From positions 1-46,587 of IMG/VR virus record IMGVR_UViG_3300033816_000156: a stretch of 46,587 nucleotides of DNA. The stretch is one strand, 5' to 3'. The position numbers and the translations under genes are program-made. Source of the stretch: a virus. Within the stretch, counting starts at the first letter, position 1. Every line of letters starts with the position of its first letter. The notes under the pieces were generated by a model. That model had not been told where the DNA came from. It worked only from the letters and a program-made list of their open reading frames with translations, and ran no database searches. Below, in pieces: positions 15,906-24,524 of the stretch.

Positions 15906-16363
15906 TGCAAATACAGTTCGCTGTTCAGTGGCAATGGCCCGACAAGATCACGGGTCAACGTACGGGCTGGGAAAGCACTGCCAACGCTGTCTACGGCAGA
16001 GCGGAAGCGCAATTCAATTGTGGTGTCGTTGTAGCTGGCGCCAATGCCGATGTAGTAATCGGTGACGGTCGTGATGACCTGTTCGCTTGCGTTTAGCCAC
16101 GATGTTACAAAGGTCAGCTCACTGAGGCGGTTGCCGTTGGCTTGTTCCACCAGCCGTAGGGCGACTTCAATGTTTGGAAACAGGATGCGTAGGTTTTCGT
16201 TATCGCCGTTCAACGAAGCGAGCGCACCTTCGGCACGGAATGGCGCAAAGTCATAGGACTCACTGAGGTAGGTGCTAGCCGCGCCAACGAAATAGTTTTG
16301 ATACCGCAGTGTTTGCGATGTGGTGACAAGCTTGAAATACTGCGCGATGCGGATTTCAGCCAT
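15902..16363 (-). CDS. Minor tail protein, lambda L position
   Basis: This 153-aa protein contains FAPFRAEGALASLNGDNENL and LPNIEVALRLV-like segments (ILFPNIEVALRLVEQANGNR) and resembles DUF1833-type distal tail proteins. Gene order (tape measure, M-like, this gene, K-like, J-like) supports a role in building the tail tip. It overlaps both neighbours by 1-4 bases. No iron-sulfur cysteine motif of lambda L is visible, so the match is by position and general pattern. Confidence 0.75.
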   Translation of the reverse strand: MAEIRIAQYFKLVTTSQTLRYQNYFVGAASTYLSESYDFAPFRAEGALASLNGDNENLRILFPNIEVALRLVEQANGNRLSELTFVTSWLNASEQVITTVTDYYIGIGASYNDTTIELRFRSAVDSVGSAFPARTLTRDLVGPLPLNSELYLQ

Positions 16364-16752
16364 CAGTAATCAAGCTCCCCAGCAAGGTTGATGGTTACGG
16401 TGCTGCGCCCGTTAATCACCGATTTCACTTCAGGCGGGTTGGTGTACTCCCACTTGATCTGAGTAGGCGACTGGATTTTGCCAGCAAGTGTGGTGCTCAT
16501 GCCAGCGAACAATTCAGCCGGCAAAGTAAAACGCTCAAAGCCGCCGCTGGTGGCGTTGTAGTGATCAATCAGTTGCGCGGTAAGGGTGTCGCTGATGTTA
16601 TTGAAGCTGAGCTGTAATTCGTAGCCGTAAGCGCGGTTGCCAAATGCTCGCTTGACCGTGGCGCCAGATAAGGCGCGGTAACTTTTGACTGGGTACTGGC
16701 CGAGACGGAAGCTGCGTTCCGCTGGTTTGATGCCGGGGAATTGTGCAGCCAT
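16363..16752 (-). CDS. Minor tail protein, lambda M-like
   Basis: The 129-aa product shows the pattern of phage minor tail protein M: PGIKPAERSFRLGQYPVKSY, SGATVKRAFGNRAYGYELQL, LIDHYNATSGGFERFTLP and a C-terminal STVTINLAGELDY. Lambda M helps assemble the tail tip after the tape measure. The gene starts within the last base of the tape-measure gene and ends at the start of the L-position gene. Confidence 0.82.
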   Translation of the reverse strand: MAAQFPGIKPAERSFRLGQYPVKSYRALSGATVKRAFGNRAYGYELQLSFNNISDTLTAQLIDHYNATSGGFERFTLPAELFAGMSTTLAGKIQSPTQIKWEYTNPPEVKSVINGRSTVTINLAGELDY

Positions 16753-18983
16753 CAGCGGAGTCCTACGCGCCCGCGAGTGCCGGGACTTTGCTGCAGCTTA
16801 TCGAGTGTCATGGACATTCCTCGTTTGGCACCGTCACGGGCAGCATCACGGCGCGTAGATGCCATGGCGGCCTCCAGTTGATCGCGGCTGACGTATTCGA
16901 CGCCGCCGATGTTGGTGGTTTCAAAGTTCATTTTAAGTACGGTACCGCCGGCAGATCCACCGCCATTGCTCATGGCACTGCGCAGATTACGGTTATTGAC
17001 GATGCTGCCGCCAGAGTTGGGAACGAACAGCTCAGGACCACGCTCGCCAACGATATATGGAGTGTTGTTTGCAACGGGACCACCTTGAGCCCTACCACCA
17101 ACAGCAAAACCAGGAATAGTCGTTTTCAAAGCGCCAGTACCGGTCAGATTTTTATTTGCTGTGCTCAGAGCACTGCCACCACCGCTGAGGGCATTGAAAA
17201 TAGTTTGCAGGATAATCAGCGTCATTTGTTTAGCGATAATATCAACCGCCATGCTGATAAAAGCATCACCGATGCTCTTAAAGGCATCTGCTAGCGCCTG
17301 CTGAGTTGACTTGGCTCCTGTAATTACTTCACCAAACGCGGTACTAAATGCAGTACCAATAGCGGTTGCGCCGTTGACAATTGCGTCAACTTGAAGCTTG
17401 ATCGGATCAAGATCTTCCTTGAGCTTGGCTATGGCGTTAGACAAGCCACCAGCCACAGTGCCATCACCAGCTACGCCAAATTCCGTCTCACCAAGAGCTT
17501 CTTTGAATAGTTTTTCAGCCTCTTCAGCTTGCTTTTGTAATTCTTCAGTCTGCAATTTGATTATTTCTAGGCGCTGAATTTCTGCGTTTAATACCGTGAG
17601 ATTGGTGCGTTGCTCCGCGTTCTTTAGCTCGCTAATTTGCTTGGCGCGGTCTTCAAAGTCAAATTGAATTTGCAGACGCTTGCGTTCAATTTCTGATCCC
17701 TCAAACAGCAACGCTGCTTGACGACTAAATTGCGTGCCAAGCTGATCTCCAACTTCTAAGGACCGTTCAAGCTCTTTCCGTAATTTTTCCGCTTCGCGTG
17801 CTGCTTTCTCGGCCGCTTTTTCTGCGTCGGTTTTGCCTTTACGGCCTTTGCCACCAGCTCCAATGCCTCCTGAAACACCGCCGCCACCTTCTAAGTTTTG
17901 CGCAGAAGCCGCTTGCACTAATCGCCCAGTGATTGTGCTGTAAACATTTCCCTGTGCGTCTTTGTAAGTCCTTCCAACACCGGCTTGCTCTAATTTGCCA
18001 GCGCCACGCTGCATTAACTGTTGCTGCAATATCCTTGCGCCTCTAGCGCCAGTCGCGCCTTCAATCAGTTGATTTATGTAATTCAGTACTGGGCCTGCGA
18101 CTGCACCTATTCCCTTGATAATTGGGGCTATTGCCCTCAAGGAGTTCGTCAAGATGCGAACACCATCAATTATTGATGGCAACAGATCTTCGGTGGCTGC
18201 TACCTGAAAATTCTCGAACTCATTTTGCAAATTTTTGATAGCTTGGGCGGGGCCATCCATTGCAGTCGCCAACTCGTCGGCACCTTCAGTACCAGCACGC
18301 TTCAAGGCGCGAATGACAATATCAGATGTAATTTCTCCCTGTTCGGCAAGTTCTCGGATTTCGCTAACAGGCTTGCCAAGTTCCTTGGTTAATGCAACAA
18401 CCAAACCCGGCGCCTGTTCAAGAACAGAGTTAAGTTCCTGCCCACGTAAAACACCGGAGCCAAGCGCCTGCGTTAATTGCAGCAAGGCGCCAGCACTTTC
18501 AGCAGTTGTGGCTCCGCTGACTTTTGCGGCTGTATTAAAACCGACAAACGCCGCGTTGATATCTTCAAGGCTGACATTTAGCGGGCGTAGGCGTCCATAT
18601 AGCTGTGAGAATTGTTGATTGCTTTCGGTGGCGCTAAGACCAAATATTTTTCCTGATTGGGCCGCTAATTCTTGGGCTTTTGCAACTTCGCCGTATCCTT
18701 TCGCTAGGAACGTCAGCCTGCGTTCTGATTCTTCGCGCTGAATACCAGCCTGAACAGCTTGCTGCGCCGTTCTCAAGCCAAGATATGCGGCGGACAGTCT
18801 TCCTAATACGCCGATCAGTTCAGATGCTGAGCTGCTTGCATTACGAAAAGGCTGACTAGTTGAAGAGCCATTGATCCCCTCTAGCGCTTTTTGTGCCTGC
18901 TGAGCGGCTTGTTGTACCTCACGCAGCTTGCTAACCGCATTGCGGCTGTCGACGTTAATGGCAACGTTGGCGACAACCGACAC
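16752..18983 (-). CDS. Tail tape measure protein
   Basis: This 743-aa protein starts with GTG at 18983, three bases after the stop of the chaperone extension frame. Residues about 60-235 match the tape-measure domain of the TMP_3 type (LSATESNQQFSQLYGRLRPL, QALGSGVLRGQELNSVLEQA). Long charged coiled coils (about 370-500) and two hydrophobic segments (about 560-610) follow. The C-terminus has the common NTPYIVGERGPELFVPNSGG motif. From the usual 1.5 angstroms per residue, the tail would be roughly 110 nm; this is an estimate only. Confidence 0.93.
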   Translation of the reverse strand: MSVVANVAINVDSRNAVSKLREVQQAAQQAQKALEGINGSSTSQPFRNASSSASELIGVLGRLSAAYLGLRTAQQAVQAGIQREESERRLTFLAKGYGEVAKAQELAAQSGKIFGLSATESNQQFSQLYGRLRPLNVSLEDINAAFVGFNTAAKVSGATTAESAGALLQLTQALGSGVLRGQELNSVLEQAPGLVVALTKELGKPVSEIRELAEQGEITSDIVIRALKRAGTEGADELATAMDGPAQAIKNLQNEFENFQVAATEDLLPSIIDGVRILTNSLRAIAPIIKGIGAVAGPVLNYINQLIEGATGARGARILQQQLMQRGAGKLEQAGVGRTYKDAQGNVYSTITGRLVQAASAQNLEGGGGVSGGIGAGGKGRKGKTDAEKAAEKAAREAEKLRKELERSLEVGDQLGTQFSRQAALLFEGSEIERKRLQIQFDFEDRAKQISELKNAEQRTNLTVLNAEIQRLEIIKLQTEELQKQAEEAEKLFKEALGETEFGVAGDGTVAGGLSNAIAKLKEDLDPIKLQVDAIVNGATAIGTAFSTAFGEVITGAKSTQQALADAFKSIGDAFISMAVDIIAKQMTLIILQTIFNALSGGGSALSTANKNLTGTGALKTTIPGFAVGGRAQGGPVANNTPYIVGERGPELFVPNSGGSIVNNRNLRSAMSNGGGSAGGTVLKMNFETTNIGGVEYVSRDQLEAAMASTRRDAARDGAKRGMSMTLDKLQQSPGTRGRVGLR

Positions 18984-18986
18984 GAC

Positions 18987-19175
18987 TTACCTACGGCTTT
19001 GCTTCAGTCTACGATCTTGCTCTTCGTTTTGAAGTTCAAAGTAACTAGACCATATCAGCAACTCTTCAAGCGTTACCTCTTGGTTTAATCGTGCCAGGCT
19101 ATATCCAAGTTCTTTAGCAACCCCAAGCTGTAACAACAGCAGGTTGTCTTTCTTTAGCTCAGCCTTTACCGCTTT
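18987..19175 (-). CDS. Tail assembly chaperone extension frame (GT-type), probably reached by +1 frameshift
   Basis: Downstream of the G-like gene a second frame stays open from a TGA at 19176-19178 to a TAA at 18987-18989, and it has no ATG or GTG start. It encodes a helical segment (LGVAKELGYSLARL, TLEELLIWSSYFELQNEEQ) typical of tail-chaperone T domains. The frame is +1 (or -2) relative to G. The overlap window contains AAA-GGC-TGA, where a Lys tRNA could slip from AAA to AAG just before the G stop. That would give a fusion of about 173 aa. The next gene, the tape measure, starts three bases after the TAA, which supports a translated frame. An internal TTG start is the alternative. Confidence 0.72.
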   Translation of the reverse strand, partial: KAVKAELKKDNLLLLQLGVAKELGYSLARLNQEVTLEELLIWSSYFELQNEEQDRRLKQSRR

Positions 19176-19509
19176 TCATATCCAGTTCTTTGCCTTCCTC
19201 TGGATTTGTAATGATTGCCAGCATCATGGCTTGCAGGTCACTGTCAAGCACATCATTTTTCAGCTCGGCAATTTCACCAGCCTGAAACAACCGCTGGCCG
19301 GCATCGTCGGCTGCTTTGGTTACCAGCAGATTCAGCGCAAAACCATTGGGATCATCGCCGCCGGGCATCTTCTGCGCACGCTCACGTTCTGCCATGGTCA
19401 ACGCTGTGGCATAAAACTCAAACGTAGATCCATCGTTGAGTGTTACAACACGCTTGATTGGTTGAAGATTGGCAGCTTTCTTGAGTCGCGCCAGTGCAGA
19501 TGGTGCCAT
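19159..19509 (-). CDS. Tail assembly chaperone, G-like
   Basis: The 116-aa product lies between the tail tube and tape-measure genes, the fixed place of tail assembly chaperones. It has a compact N-terminal domain (KRVVTLNDGSTFEFYATALT) and a helical C-terminal half (SDLQAMMLAIITNPEEGKEL). Such proteins coat the tape measure before tube polymerisation and are usually made together with a frameshifted longer form; a suitable extension frame follows directly. The start at 19509 gives a normal length. Confidence 0.83.
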   Translation of the reverse strand: MAPSALARLKKAANLQPIKRVVTLNDGSTFEFYATALTMAERERAQKMPGGDDPNGFALNLLVTKAADDAGQRLFQAGEIAELKNDVLDSDLQAMMLAIITNPEEGKELDMKSGKG

Positions 19510-19555
19510 GCAATAAATGTGAGTGGCCCCAGCATACGCCGGGACCGTTCAACTA

Positions 19556-20314
19556 TCAAGCAGAAGTGCTGAAGTCGAAAGTAGGCACGCCAGATGGGCG
19601 GAACGTGATCTCCACCTGCTGAGCGTCGTCAGGGTTGATATTCAGGCTGGCGGTCAGCAGCACAGCATCCATTGCGATGCTGCGGCTAAGCGCCTCGGTG
19701 CCTTGCTTGTCGGTGTACAGCTTGAAGCCGCAGCCAACCTGCTGGCGCTGCAGCACGTCTTCCACCATACGGTTGGACAGTGCAGCGTCCTCGTTGGTCA
19801 CGTAGATCGTTGCGGTGCCGTTGCCGTCGGCAAAGCCAGGAATATATGCACGGAAAGGCGCATACTGCCCAGCGGTTTGGCCGATGGTGGTTACGTCGAT
19901 CTCAGCGCGGCTGATCTCAAACGACCATGACTGCACTTGGCCAACGGCGGCATAGTCGGCGTAGTACACCTCGAACTCGTTAGGTGCCACGGCTGTGCCG
20001 TCGTCGGTGATGGCGAGGATAGTACCGCCAGCAACCGTCGAAACCGTCAGCGCACCAGTGGCTGCGGTGTAGCTCAGCACGTAGTAGGTGGTAGCTGCAT
20101 CAATGGGAGACGGCAGCGTGCCGGAGCCTGAGCCGCCAGTTTGGCTGTTGATGACGCGGAACTTTACCGGGTCGCCAGCTTTGAAGTTCAGATACGGCTG
20201 AACGGTAATGACATCAGTGCTGGCGTTGACGCCAGACTCGGGAAAGTTGCCGTTAGTGCCGGCAGGTTTGTAGTAAAGGGCGCCGGACGTACCGGACAAA
20301 ACAGTGACAGCCAT
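19556..20314 (-). CDS. Major tail tube protein
   Basis: This 252-aa beta-rich protein precedes the chaperone genes. It contains SGTSGALYYKPAGTNGNFPE near the start, a middle GDPVKFRVINSQTGG region with a repeated beta sandwich, and the tube-core pattern VQSWSFEISRAEIDVTTIGQ followed by GQYAPFRAYIPGFADGNGTA and a C-terminal QQVEITFRPSG strand. It should polymerise around the tape measure to form the non-contractile tail. No sheath gene is present anywhere in the module, which supports a siphovirus-like particle. Confidence 0.85.
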   Translation of the reverse strand: MAVTVLSGTSGALYYKPAGTNGNFPESGVNASTDVITVQPYLNFKAGDPVKFRVINSQTGGSGSGTLPSPIDAATTYYVLSYTAATGALTVSTVAGGTILAITDDGTAVAPNEFEVYYADYAAVGQVQSWSFEISRAEIDVTTIGQTAGQYAPFRAYIPGFADGNGTATIYVTNEDAALSNRMVEDVLQRQQVGCGFKLYTDKQGTEALSRSIAMDAVLLTASLNINPDDAQQVEITFRPSGVPTFDFSTSA

Positions 20315-20337
20315 GTTATGAACGGTATTGGCTACCG

Positions 20338-20745
20338 TCAGTCTAGATACGCTTCAAACGTAGCAGTTAGCTGAGTCTGAAAGTAAGGTTCTGGCGCTGC
20401 TGGCGTTACTTGCGCTGGCCCTGAAGCTGCGTCAAAGATAATGCTTGAAAACTTAGCGCGATCAAACAAATCCTTTAGCCGCTCTGCAATGGTAAAATTA
20501 GCTGCAGTGCCTTGCCCTTGCGGTGTAAAGACATTGATCACCAGCGTGCCAGTCTGGCGGTTGAAGCTAGTCAGCGTGGCGTAGCTGTTATCGCCAAATC
20601 GGATGAACGCCTGCACCCATGGCGTGTTGTTGGGTGGCGTAAACGGCACGTTCTGATAGCTGACCGGATACGCAGGCGACAGCGCCATTTGCGTTGCAAT
20701 GCGCCCTTCAATGGCGGCACGAACGTCGTTGTAGGTGCTGCTCAC
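20338..20745 (-). CDS. Tail terminator-like protein
   Basis: The 135-aa product matches the DUF4128/tail-terminator style: an N-terminal helix (YNDVRAAIEGRIATQM), VSYQNVPFTPPNNTPWVQAF, TGTLVINVFTPQGQGT and IAERLKDLFDRAKF, then a last strand ending LTATFEAYLD. Such proteins cap the tail tube and join it to the head. It is followed by the tube gene and overlaps the upstream neck gene by 4 bases. Confidence 0.82.
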   Translation of the reverse strand: MSSTYNDVRAAIEGRIATQMALSPAYPVSYQNVPFTPPNNTPWVQAFIRFGDNSYATLTSFNRQTGTLVINVFTPQGQGTAANFTIAERLKDLFDRAKFSSIIFDAASGPAQVTPAAPEPYFQTQLTATFEAYLD

Positions 20746-21140
20746 GATTCCCTCCCGATGCGGTCAGCGTTAACGCGCACAAAGCCTTGGATGTCCTTGG
20801 CGATGCCTTGCACCCAACCAGCAGGCGCTTGTTTGCTGCTGCCATTAGCAAGAGGCTCTGCATACGGCAGATTGTTGTGCACGCTATAGACGTTGCCTAG
20901 CTTTTCTTGTTGATAGCCAATGCGCTCAATTTGCGATATATTCCCATATTTGCCGGGAGGCTTCTGGCCGCCTGGTGCCGCGTTCTCACCGACCTGCCAA
21001 CTAACACGAAAGCGACCGGTATCAACAGGGCTTGCTTGCTTGAGACGGCTGTCAGTCTCCAACACCGCAACCCGCAGCAGCTTTTCCATCTGCTGGCTGG
21101 CGTAATCACCAATATCAGCAATTCGGATCGTGCGCGCCAT
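20742..21140 (-). CDS. Head-tail joining / neck protein, HK97 gp10-like
   Basis: This 132-aa protein has the gp10-type core: an N-terminal helical region (DYASQQMEKLLRVAVLETD), SPVDTGRFRVSWQVGE, then VYSVHNNLPYAEPLANGSSK and APAGWVQG. It lies between the other neck genes and the terminator-like gene, with 1- and 4-base overlaps. Its likely job is tail completion or attachment. Confidence 0.83.
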   Translation of the reverse strand: MARTIRIADIGDYASQQMEKLLRVAVLETDSRLKQASPVDTGRFRVSWQVGENAAPGGQKPPGKYGNISQIERIGYQQEKLGNVYSVHNNLPYAEPLANGSSKQAPAGWVQGIAKDIQGFVRVNADRIGRES

Positions 21141-21496
21141 TATGCCCTCAGGATCAGCTCGTAGGTGATCGGGGTGTTGTCCTGCTCAATCGTACGAACC
21201 TGGATCACTTGATGCGTCACACTGCTAATTAGCACTTCATCGGCAGTGGTAGGCGCGTTGGCAATATCGGCGGCAGCAATCAACAGCCGCTTGTCGCCGG
21301 CCTGGATCAAATCGTTGACCTCGCGCAAGTTTACATCTTCCAGCACACCGCGCAATGCGGTATCACTGGTGGATTCGCTGACGGTGCCAGTAGTTGGGTT
21401 ATAAACGCCAGGTGTTACACGGCGCAGTGTTGCAACACCACCAAACCTGGCCATTAACTTACTGGCAACCTTGCGTAAAGGGCTGGCTAGTGTCAT
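21140..21496 (-). CDS. Head completion / head-tail connector protein
   Basis: The 118-aa product has a beta-barrel pattern (GGVATLRRVTPGVYNPTTGT, ALRGVLEDVNLREVND, QAGDKRLLIAAADI, VLISSVTHQVIQVRTI) as in phage head completion proteins of the stopper or FII type. It starts 4 bases inside the preceding gene and overlaps the gp10-like gene by one base. The functional call rests on pattern and position. Confidence 0.75.
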   Translation of the reverse strand: MTLASPLRKVASKLMARFGGVATLRRVTPGVYNPTTGTVSESTSDTALRGVLEDVNLREVNDLIQAGDKRLLIAAADIANAPTTADEVLISSVTHQVIQVRTIEQDNTPITYELILRA

Positions 21497-22023
21497 GCAA
21501 ACACCTCGCTGGCTACAAGTCTGCCGCGCGCAAAGGTGATGTCAACGTTGCTGCTGTGGTTGGCGATGAACAGTGCTACTTCATCGTTAGCGGCCATGCT
21601 GATCATCCAGTTGGTGACCAACTTGGCTTCCTCGTTGCCCGAGCCGGTGAAGGCGCGGCATTCGGTTTGATCTATGGCGGTGCCATTTTTGGCCAGCTTG
21701 ATACCGAGCACTTTGTTGTTGCCGCTGACGGTCTTGGCGTCGATGCTGCCGTAGATCTGCATCAGCTTGGTGGCGCCGCTGGTGTTCTTCACCGCAAATG
21801 CGTTGGTGGTGCCGAGCGTCATGCCGCTTGCGGTGGCGGTGTCAAAGGTGCCGGTTAAGCCGGTGGAGACGTACACGCCCTGCGTAACTATGTTAATGGT
21901 GCCGCTATCCATCTTGCTGACTTGACCGCGCACCATTACGCCAGCCGCGCCAGATGGGCCTGCAGGCCCTGGTGTTGTGACAGTGACTGTGTTGGTAGTC
22001 TCGTTGACGGTTACGGATGTCAT
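21493..22023 (-). CDS. Virion structural protein with short collagen-like linker and beta domain
   Basis: The 176-aa protein starts with a TSVTVNETTNTVTVTTPGPA linker that includes GPAGPSGAAG, a short collagen-like run. A C-terminal jelly-roll-like beta domain of about 140 residues follows (LMQIYGSIDAKTVSGNNKVL, DEVALFIANHSSNVDI). Such proteins are common decorations on cyanophage and marine phage particles. It lies in a cluster of five structural genes between the connector genes. A role on the head or neck surface is inferred. Confidence 0.75.
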   Translation of the reverse strand: MTSVTVNETTNTVTVTTPGPAGPSGAAGVMVRGQVSKMDSGTINIVTQGVYVSTGLTGTFDTATASGMTLGTTNAFAVKNTSGATKLMQIYGSIDAKTVSGNNKVLGIKLAKNGTAIDQTECRAFTGSGNEEAKLVTNWMISMAANDEVALFIANHSSNVDITFARGRLVASEVFA

Positions 22024-22361
22024 GGCGCTGTATAGCCCTCAGAGACGAACACGATACCCTCAAGATAGTAGTTGCGTAAGCCGCTGGAATCTTCTAATAG
22101 CACGTCGTAATACGCCTCATCTGGAAACGCAGTGGTTTGCGTATCCGTCAATGCAATAGCAATGGTGCCTGCGGCGCGGTTGGTGTAGGTAACGGTGAAG
22201 TCAGCGTATTTAGTGGTGCGGCTTGCATTCCAAACTTGTGCGTATGCGGTCCAGCCGGTGAGGTTGATGGCAGCGCCAGTGCTGTCTTTGAACTGCAGCG
22301 ACAGGTCGTAGTCAGCCCGGCGCTGGATGGCAATATTGTGCTGGCCGGGTTGAACGCTCAT
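22020..22361 (-). CDS. Structural protein with Ig-like/BppU-N-like domain
   Basis: This 113-aa protein is one beta domain: QRRADYDLSLQFKDSTGAAI, NLTGWTAYAQVWNASRTTKY, GTIAIALTDTQTTAFPDEAY and a closing LRNYYLEGIVFVSEG. The pattern resembles N-terminal domains of phage baseplate or surface proteins that adopt an Ig-like fold. It is coupled by 4-base overlaps to the neighbouring structural genes. The specific role is not known. Confidence 0.68.
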   Translation of the reverse strand: MSVQPGQHNIAIQRRADYDLSLQFKDSTGAAINLTGWTAYAQVWNASRTTKYADFTVTYTNRAAGTIAIALTDTQTTAFPDEAYYDVLLEDSSGLRNYYLEGIVFVSEGYTAP

Positions 22362-22636
22362 AGCCAGACTCTAACTGGGTTAGCAGGCTCCACCACATAC
22401 TGCTCCCACCCATCCGGCAGCTCACCAACAAAGTTAATGTGCCAGCCGTCGAGCACCTCAGGCGCGACAATCACATCACCGGTCTCGGGGTCGTATCCAC
22501 CGCCACGGGTGATGGTGCCAATCACATCCAACGCATGACTATGGCTGGCGGTGATCCAGGTGTCGTCTTCTGCTAGGTAGTCAGCCAGTACGGTCTTAGC
22601 TGTGGCTTCATCGGGGAAGCGGAGATAAGTCGTCAT
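22358..22636 (-). CDS. Small conserved phage structural-cluster protein
   Basis: The 92-aa product begins TTYLRFPDEATAKTVLADYL and has a beta-rich end (DGWHINFVGELPDGWEQYVV, ANPVRVWL). I recall similar short proteins beside fibre or decoration genes in many phages, without a known function. It overlaps both neighbours by 4 bases, so it is translated with the surface-protein genes. Confidence 0.72.
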   Translation of the reverse strand: MTTYLRFPDEATAKTVLADYLAEDDTWITASHSHALDVIGTITRGGGYDPETGDVIVAPEVLDGWHINFVGELPDGWEQYVVEPANPVRVWL

Positions 22637-23961
22637 CGGGTGATCTCCTGCAACGTGCTGTTAGGTAGGCGTTGCGGCCAGTAGGCGAGGCGGCGGATGG
22701 TGCCGTTAAATTTGGCGTTTGAACCGCTAATTCCGTTTGAACCACCAATATCCATTTGGTTTTCCGTGCCAAATACACTTGTTAAGCTCGCAGACGTTAC
22801 CGTGTTCCCACCATTAAAAGAAGCGCTTATTTGTTCGCCTACTTTATATGCGCCTGCAAGATTAAACGCATTGTTTAGATTTAATGCGCTTGGGTCTGCT
22901 ACTGAACCATAGTCAGCGGCCATAGCTCTAGTCATAAATACTGAACCAGGCGAACTCGTTCTTGTGTCTATTTGAAATCCAGTTCCCCTAAGGTTTGAGC
23001 CTTCCGTAATTCTGAATGGAACTTGCACTTGAACTTCTCGTGCATTTATTCGGCCAAACCATAGGGCAGCTCCCTCTGTCTGGTTGTAGAACGAGCTGAA
23101 GTTACTCCCCGTAATATTGGCCACGTCAGCACTGCGGGTGACCGTGGCAGTGGTGGTGGGGATGTAGCTGGTTGCGAAAGCACCCTCTTCGATCTGGGCG
23201 CCCCAGATTCGAACTGAAGCACTGGAACCGCTAAAGAAAGGTCTAAACCTAATGGTAGTTCCAGTGCTTGTTGTAGTTGTAATAGCAAGGCGCACCCAGC
23301 CGTTAGGATAGACTGCTAATGTGCCACTAGTATTAGTAAAAGCTCCTTCGTTAAATGTACCGCTAACAGTATTTGTGCTTAGGTTGAACTGAACCCGGCC
23401 ACGGTCTGTGGTTACTCCCGAGTCAATGCTAAAGGTAAATTGCGATAAAGTTCCTTTAACCCATACCGAAGCTGTATAAGTCCTGGAAGTCGTATCTTTT
23501 GTAATGGTATTTGAAATACTTCCAGGAGAAGACGTATTGGTCCAAAGATCAGCAGTCAAAGTACCGTCTGGTGCGGTAGATTCGTTGGCTGTGATTGTGC
23601 AAACAGTTTTAGTCCAGTAAACATCCTCAAACTCTTGGCTTTTTTGCGTGAGGTTTGTCCTGGCTTCCTCCACCAGCAGGCCCAGGCTTTCGCCGGTTGT
23701 GGGGTTGTGGTCGAAGCGGGGGGTGTCCGTCGTCGCCGTCTTGATCAGCCCGTCGCTGCCCACGAACGTGCCGCTGCTGGCGCGGGTGAATGTGACGAGG
23801 TTCTGGTCGGTAACGGCGTCGGTCAGGCTTTTGTTATCGGCAAAGCGCAGGTCAAGCGAGGGCACTGCACGCGCTGCAGTCCACAACGGATTACCTACCC
23901 ATGGTCCAGCTAATGCTCCACCAGGGGTAACGCTGGCTCGGAATGCTGCAGAGCCGCGCAT
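22633..23961 (-). CDS. Surface structural protein with lectin-like beta domains
   Basis: This 442-aa protein has a widely seen phage module near residues 35-105: SLDLRFADNKSLTDAVTDQN, VTFTRASSGTFVGSDGLIKT, TPRFDHNPTTGESLGLLVEE and ARTNL. Carbohydrate-binding-like beta sandwiches follow (RTYTASVWVKGTLSQFTFSI, WGAQIEEGAFATSYIPTTTA), and a C-terminal concanavalin-like domain ends in NGTIRRLAYWPQRLPN. It is probably a head or neck appendage that binds glycans. The start codon overlaps the preceding gene by one base. Confidence 0.8.
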   Translation of the reverse strand: MRGSAAFRASVTPGGALAGPWVGNPLWTAARAVPSLDLRFADNKSLTDAVTDQNLVTFTRASSGTFVGSDGLIKTATTDTPRFDHNPTTGESLGLLVEEARTNLTQKSQEFEDVYWTKTVCTITANESTAPDGTLTADLWTNTSSPGSISNTITKDTTSRTYTASVWVKGTLSQFTFSIDSGVTTDRGRVQFNLSTNTVSGTFNEGAFTNTSGTLAVYPNGWVRLAITTTTSTGTTIRFRPFFSGSSASVRIWGAQIEEGAFATSYIPTTTATVTRSADVANITGSNFSSFYNQTEGAALWFGRINAREVQVQVPFRITEGSNLRGTGFQIDTRTSSPGSVFMTRAMAADYGSVADPSALNLNNAFNLAGAYKVGEQISASFNGGNTVTSASLTSVFGTENQMDIGGSNGISGSNAKFNGTIRRLAYWPQRLPNSTLQEITR

Positions 23962-24521
23962 CAGAGTCCAGCCTCTAGTGTGCTAACACGCAGTTCAACA
24001 GTGCTGGCGCTAACCGGCGTATACGCTCCACGGGTTTCGATTTCAGCGAACAGCGCGCTGCTGTCGGTTGCCAGCCTGATCAGGCGCCCAGGATAGTCCA
24101 GTTGGGTGTAGACAGTGCTACCTAGATCCTGCGGTGCCGACAGATCGATATAGCCCATGTATTTTGAGCGGTCACCACTCAAAAGATCAAAGGCGGCGTT
24201 ATCCGCAATGGCAGTCGGGCTTGCGTTGTAAAAATGAACGCGAAATGCGCCCATACCGCTTGGCACGGTGCTATCGCTAAAGATCAATGCTGCCGACTGG
24301 ATCAACACATAGCCGCCGCTAGGGCCGATGCTGCTTAGGGTTAAGATGGCGCTGCCGCCCGTGTCGCCCACTACGTCACCAGCGGTGTAAGCGGTGGTAT
24401 TGCTCGGGCGGGTAATAGTGACGGTTGAGCGAAATGCCGTGCCAGCCACTCCCATCGAGTAGCTGCCATCGTTGCGGCGCCGTGCGACCGCGTCATTGCC
24501 AGCAGGTGAGATCAGCGGCAT
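23961..24521 (-). CDS. Virion structural protein (186 aa)
   Basis: The product is beta-rich and low in charge, with FRSTVTITRPSNTTAYTAGD, GYVLIQSAALIFSDSTVPSG, FRVHFYNASPTAIADNAAFD and a C-terminal GRLIRLATDSSALFAEIETR. Proteins with this pattern occur next to head-surface genes in several marine phages. I assign it as a capsid-associated or neck structural protein. It starts 3 bases after the connector gene. Confidence 0.72.
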   Translation of the reverse strand: MPLISPAGNDAVARRRNDGSYSMGVAGTAFRSTVTITRPSNTTAYTAGDVVGDTGGSAILTLSSIGPSGGYVLIQSAALIFSDSTVPSGMGAFRVHFYNASPTAIADNAAFDLLSGDRSKYMGYIDLSAPQDLGSTVYTQLDYPGRLIRLATDSSALFAEIETRGAYTPVSASTVELRVSTLEAGL

Positions 24522-24524
24522 GGG

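Noticed and set aside
19144-19572. Plus-strand open frame of 142 codons opposite the tail chaperone
   Set aside because: It is antisense to the G-like gene, has no family pattern and no start signal.
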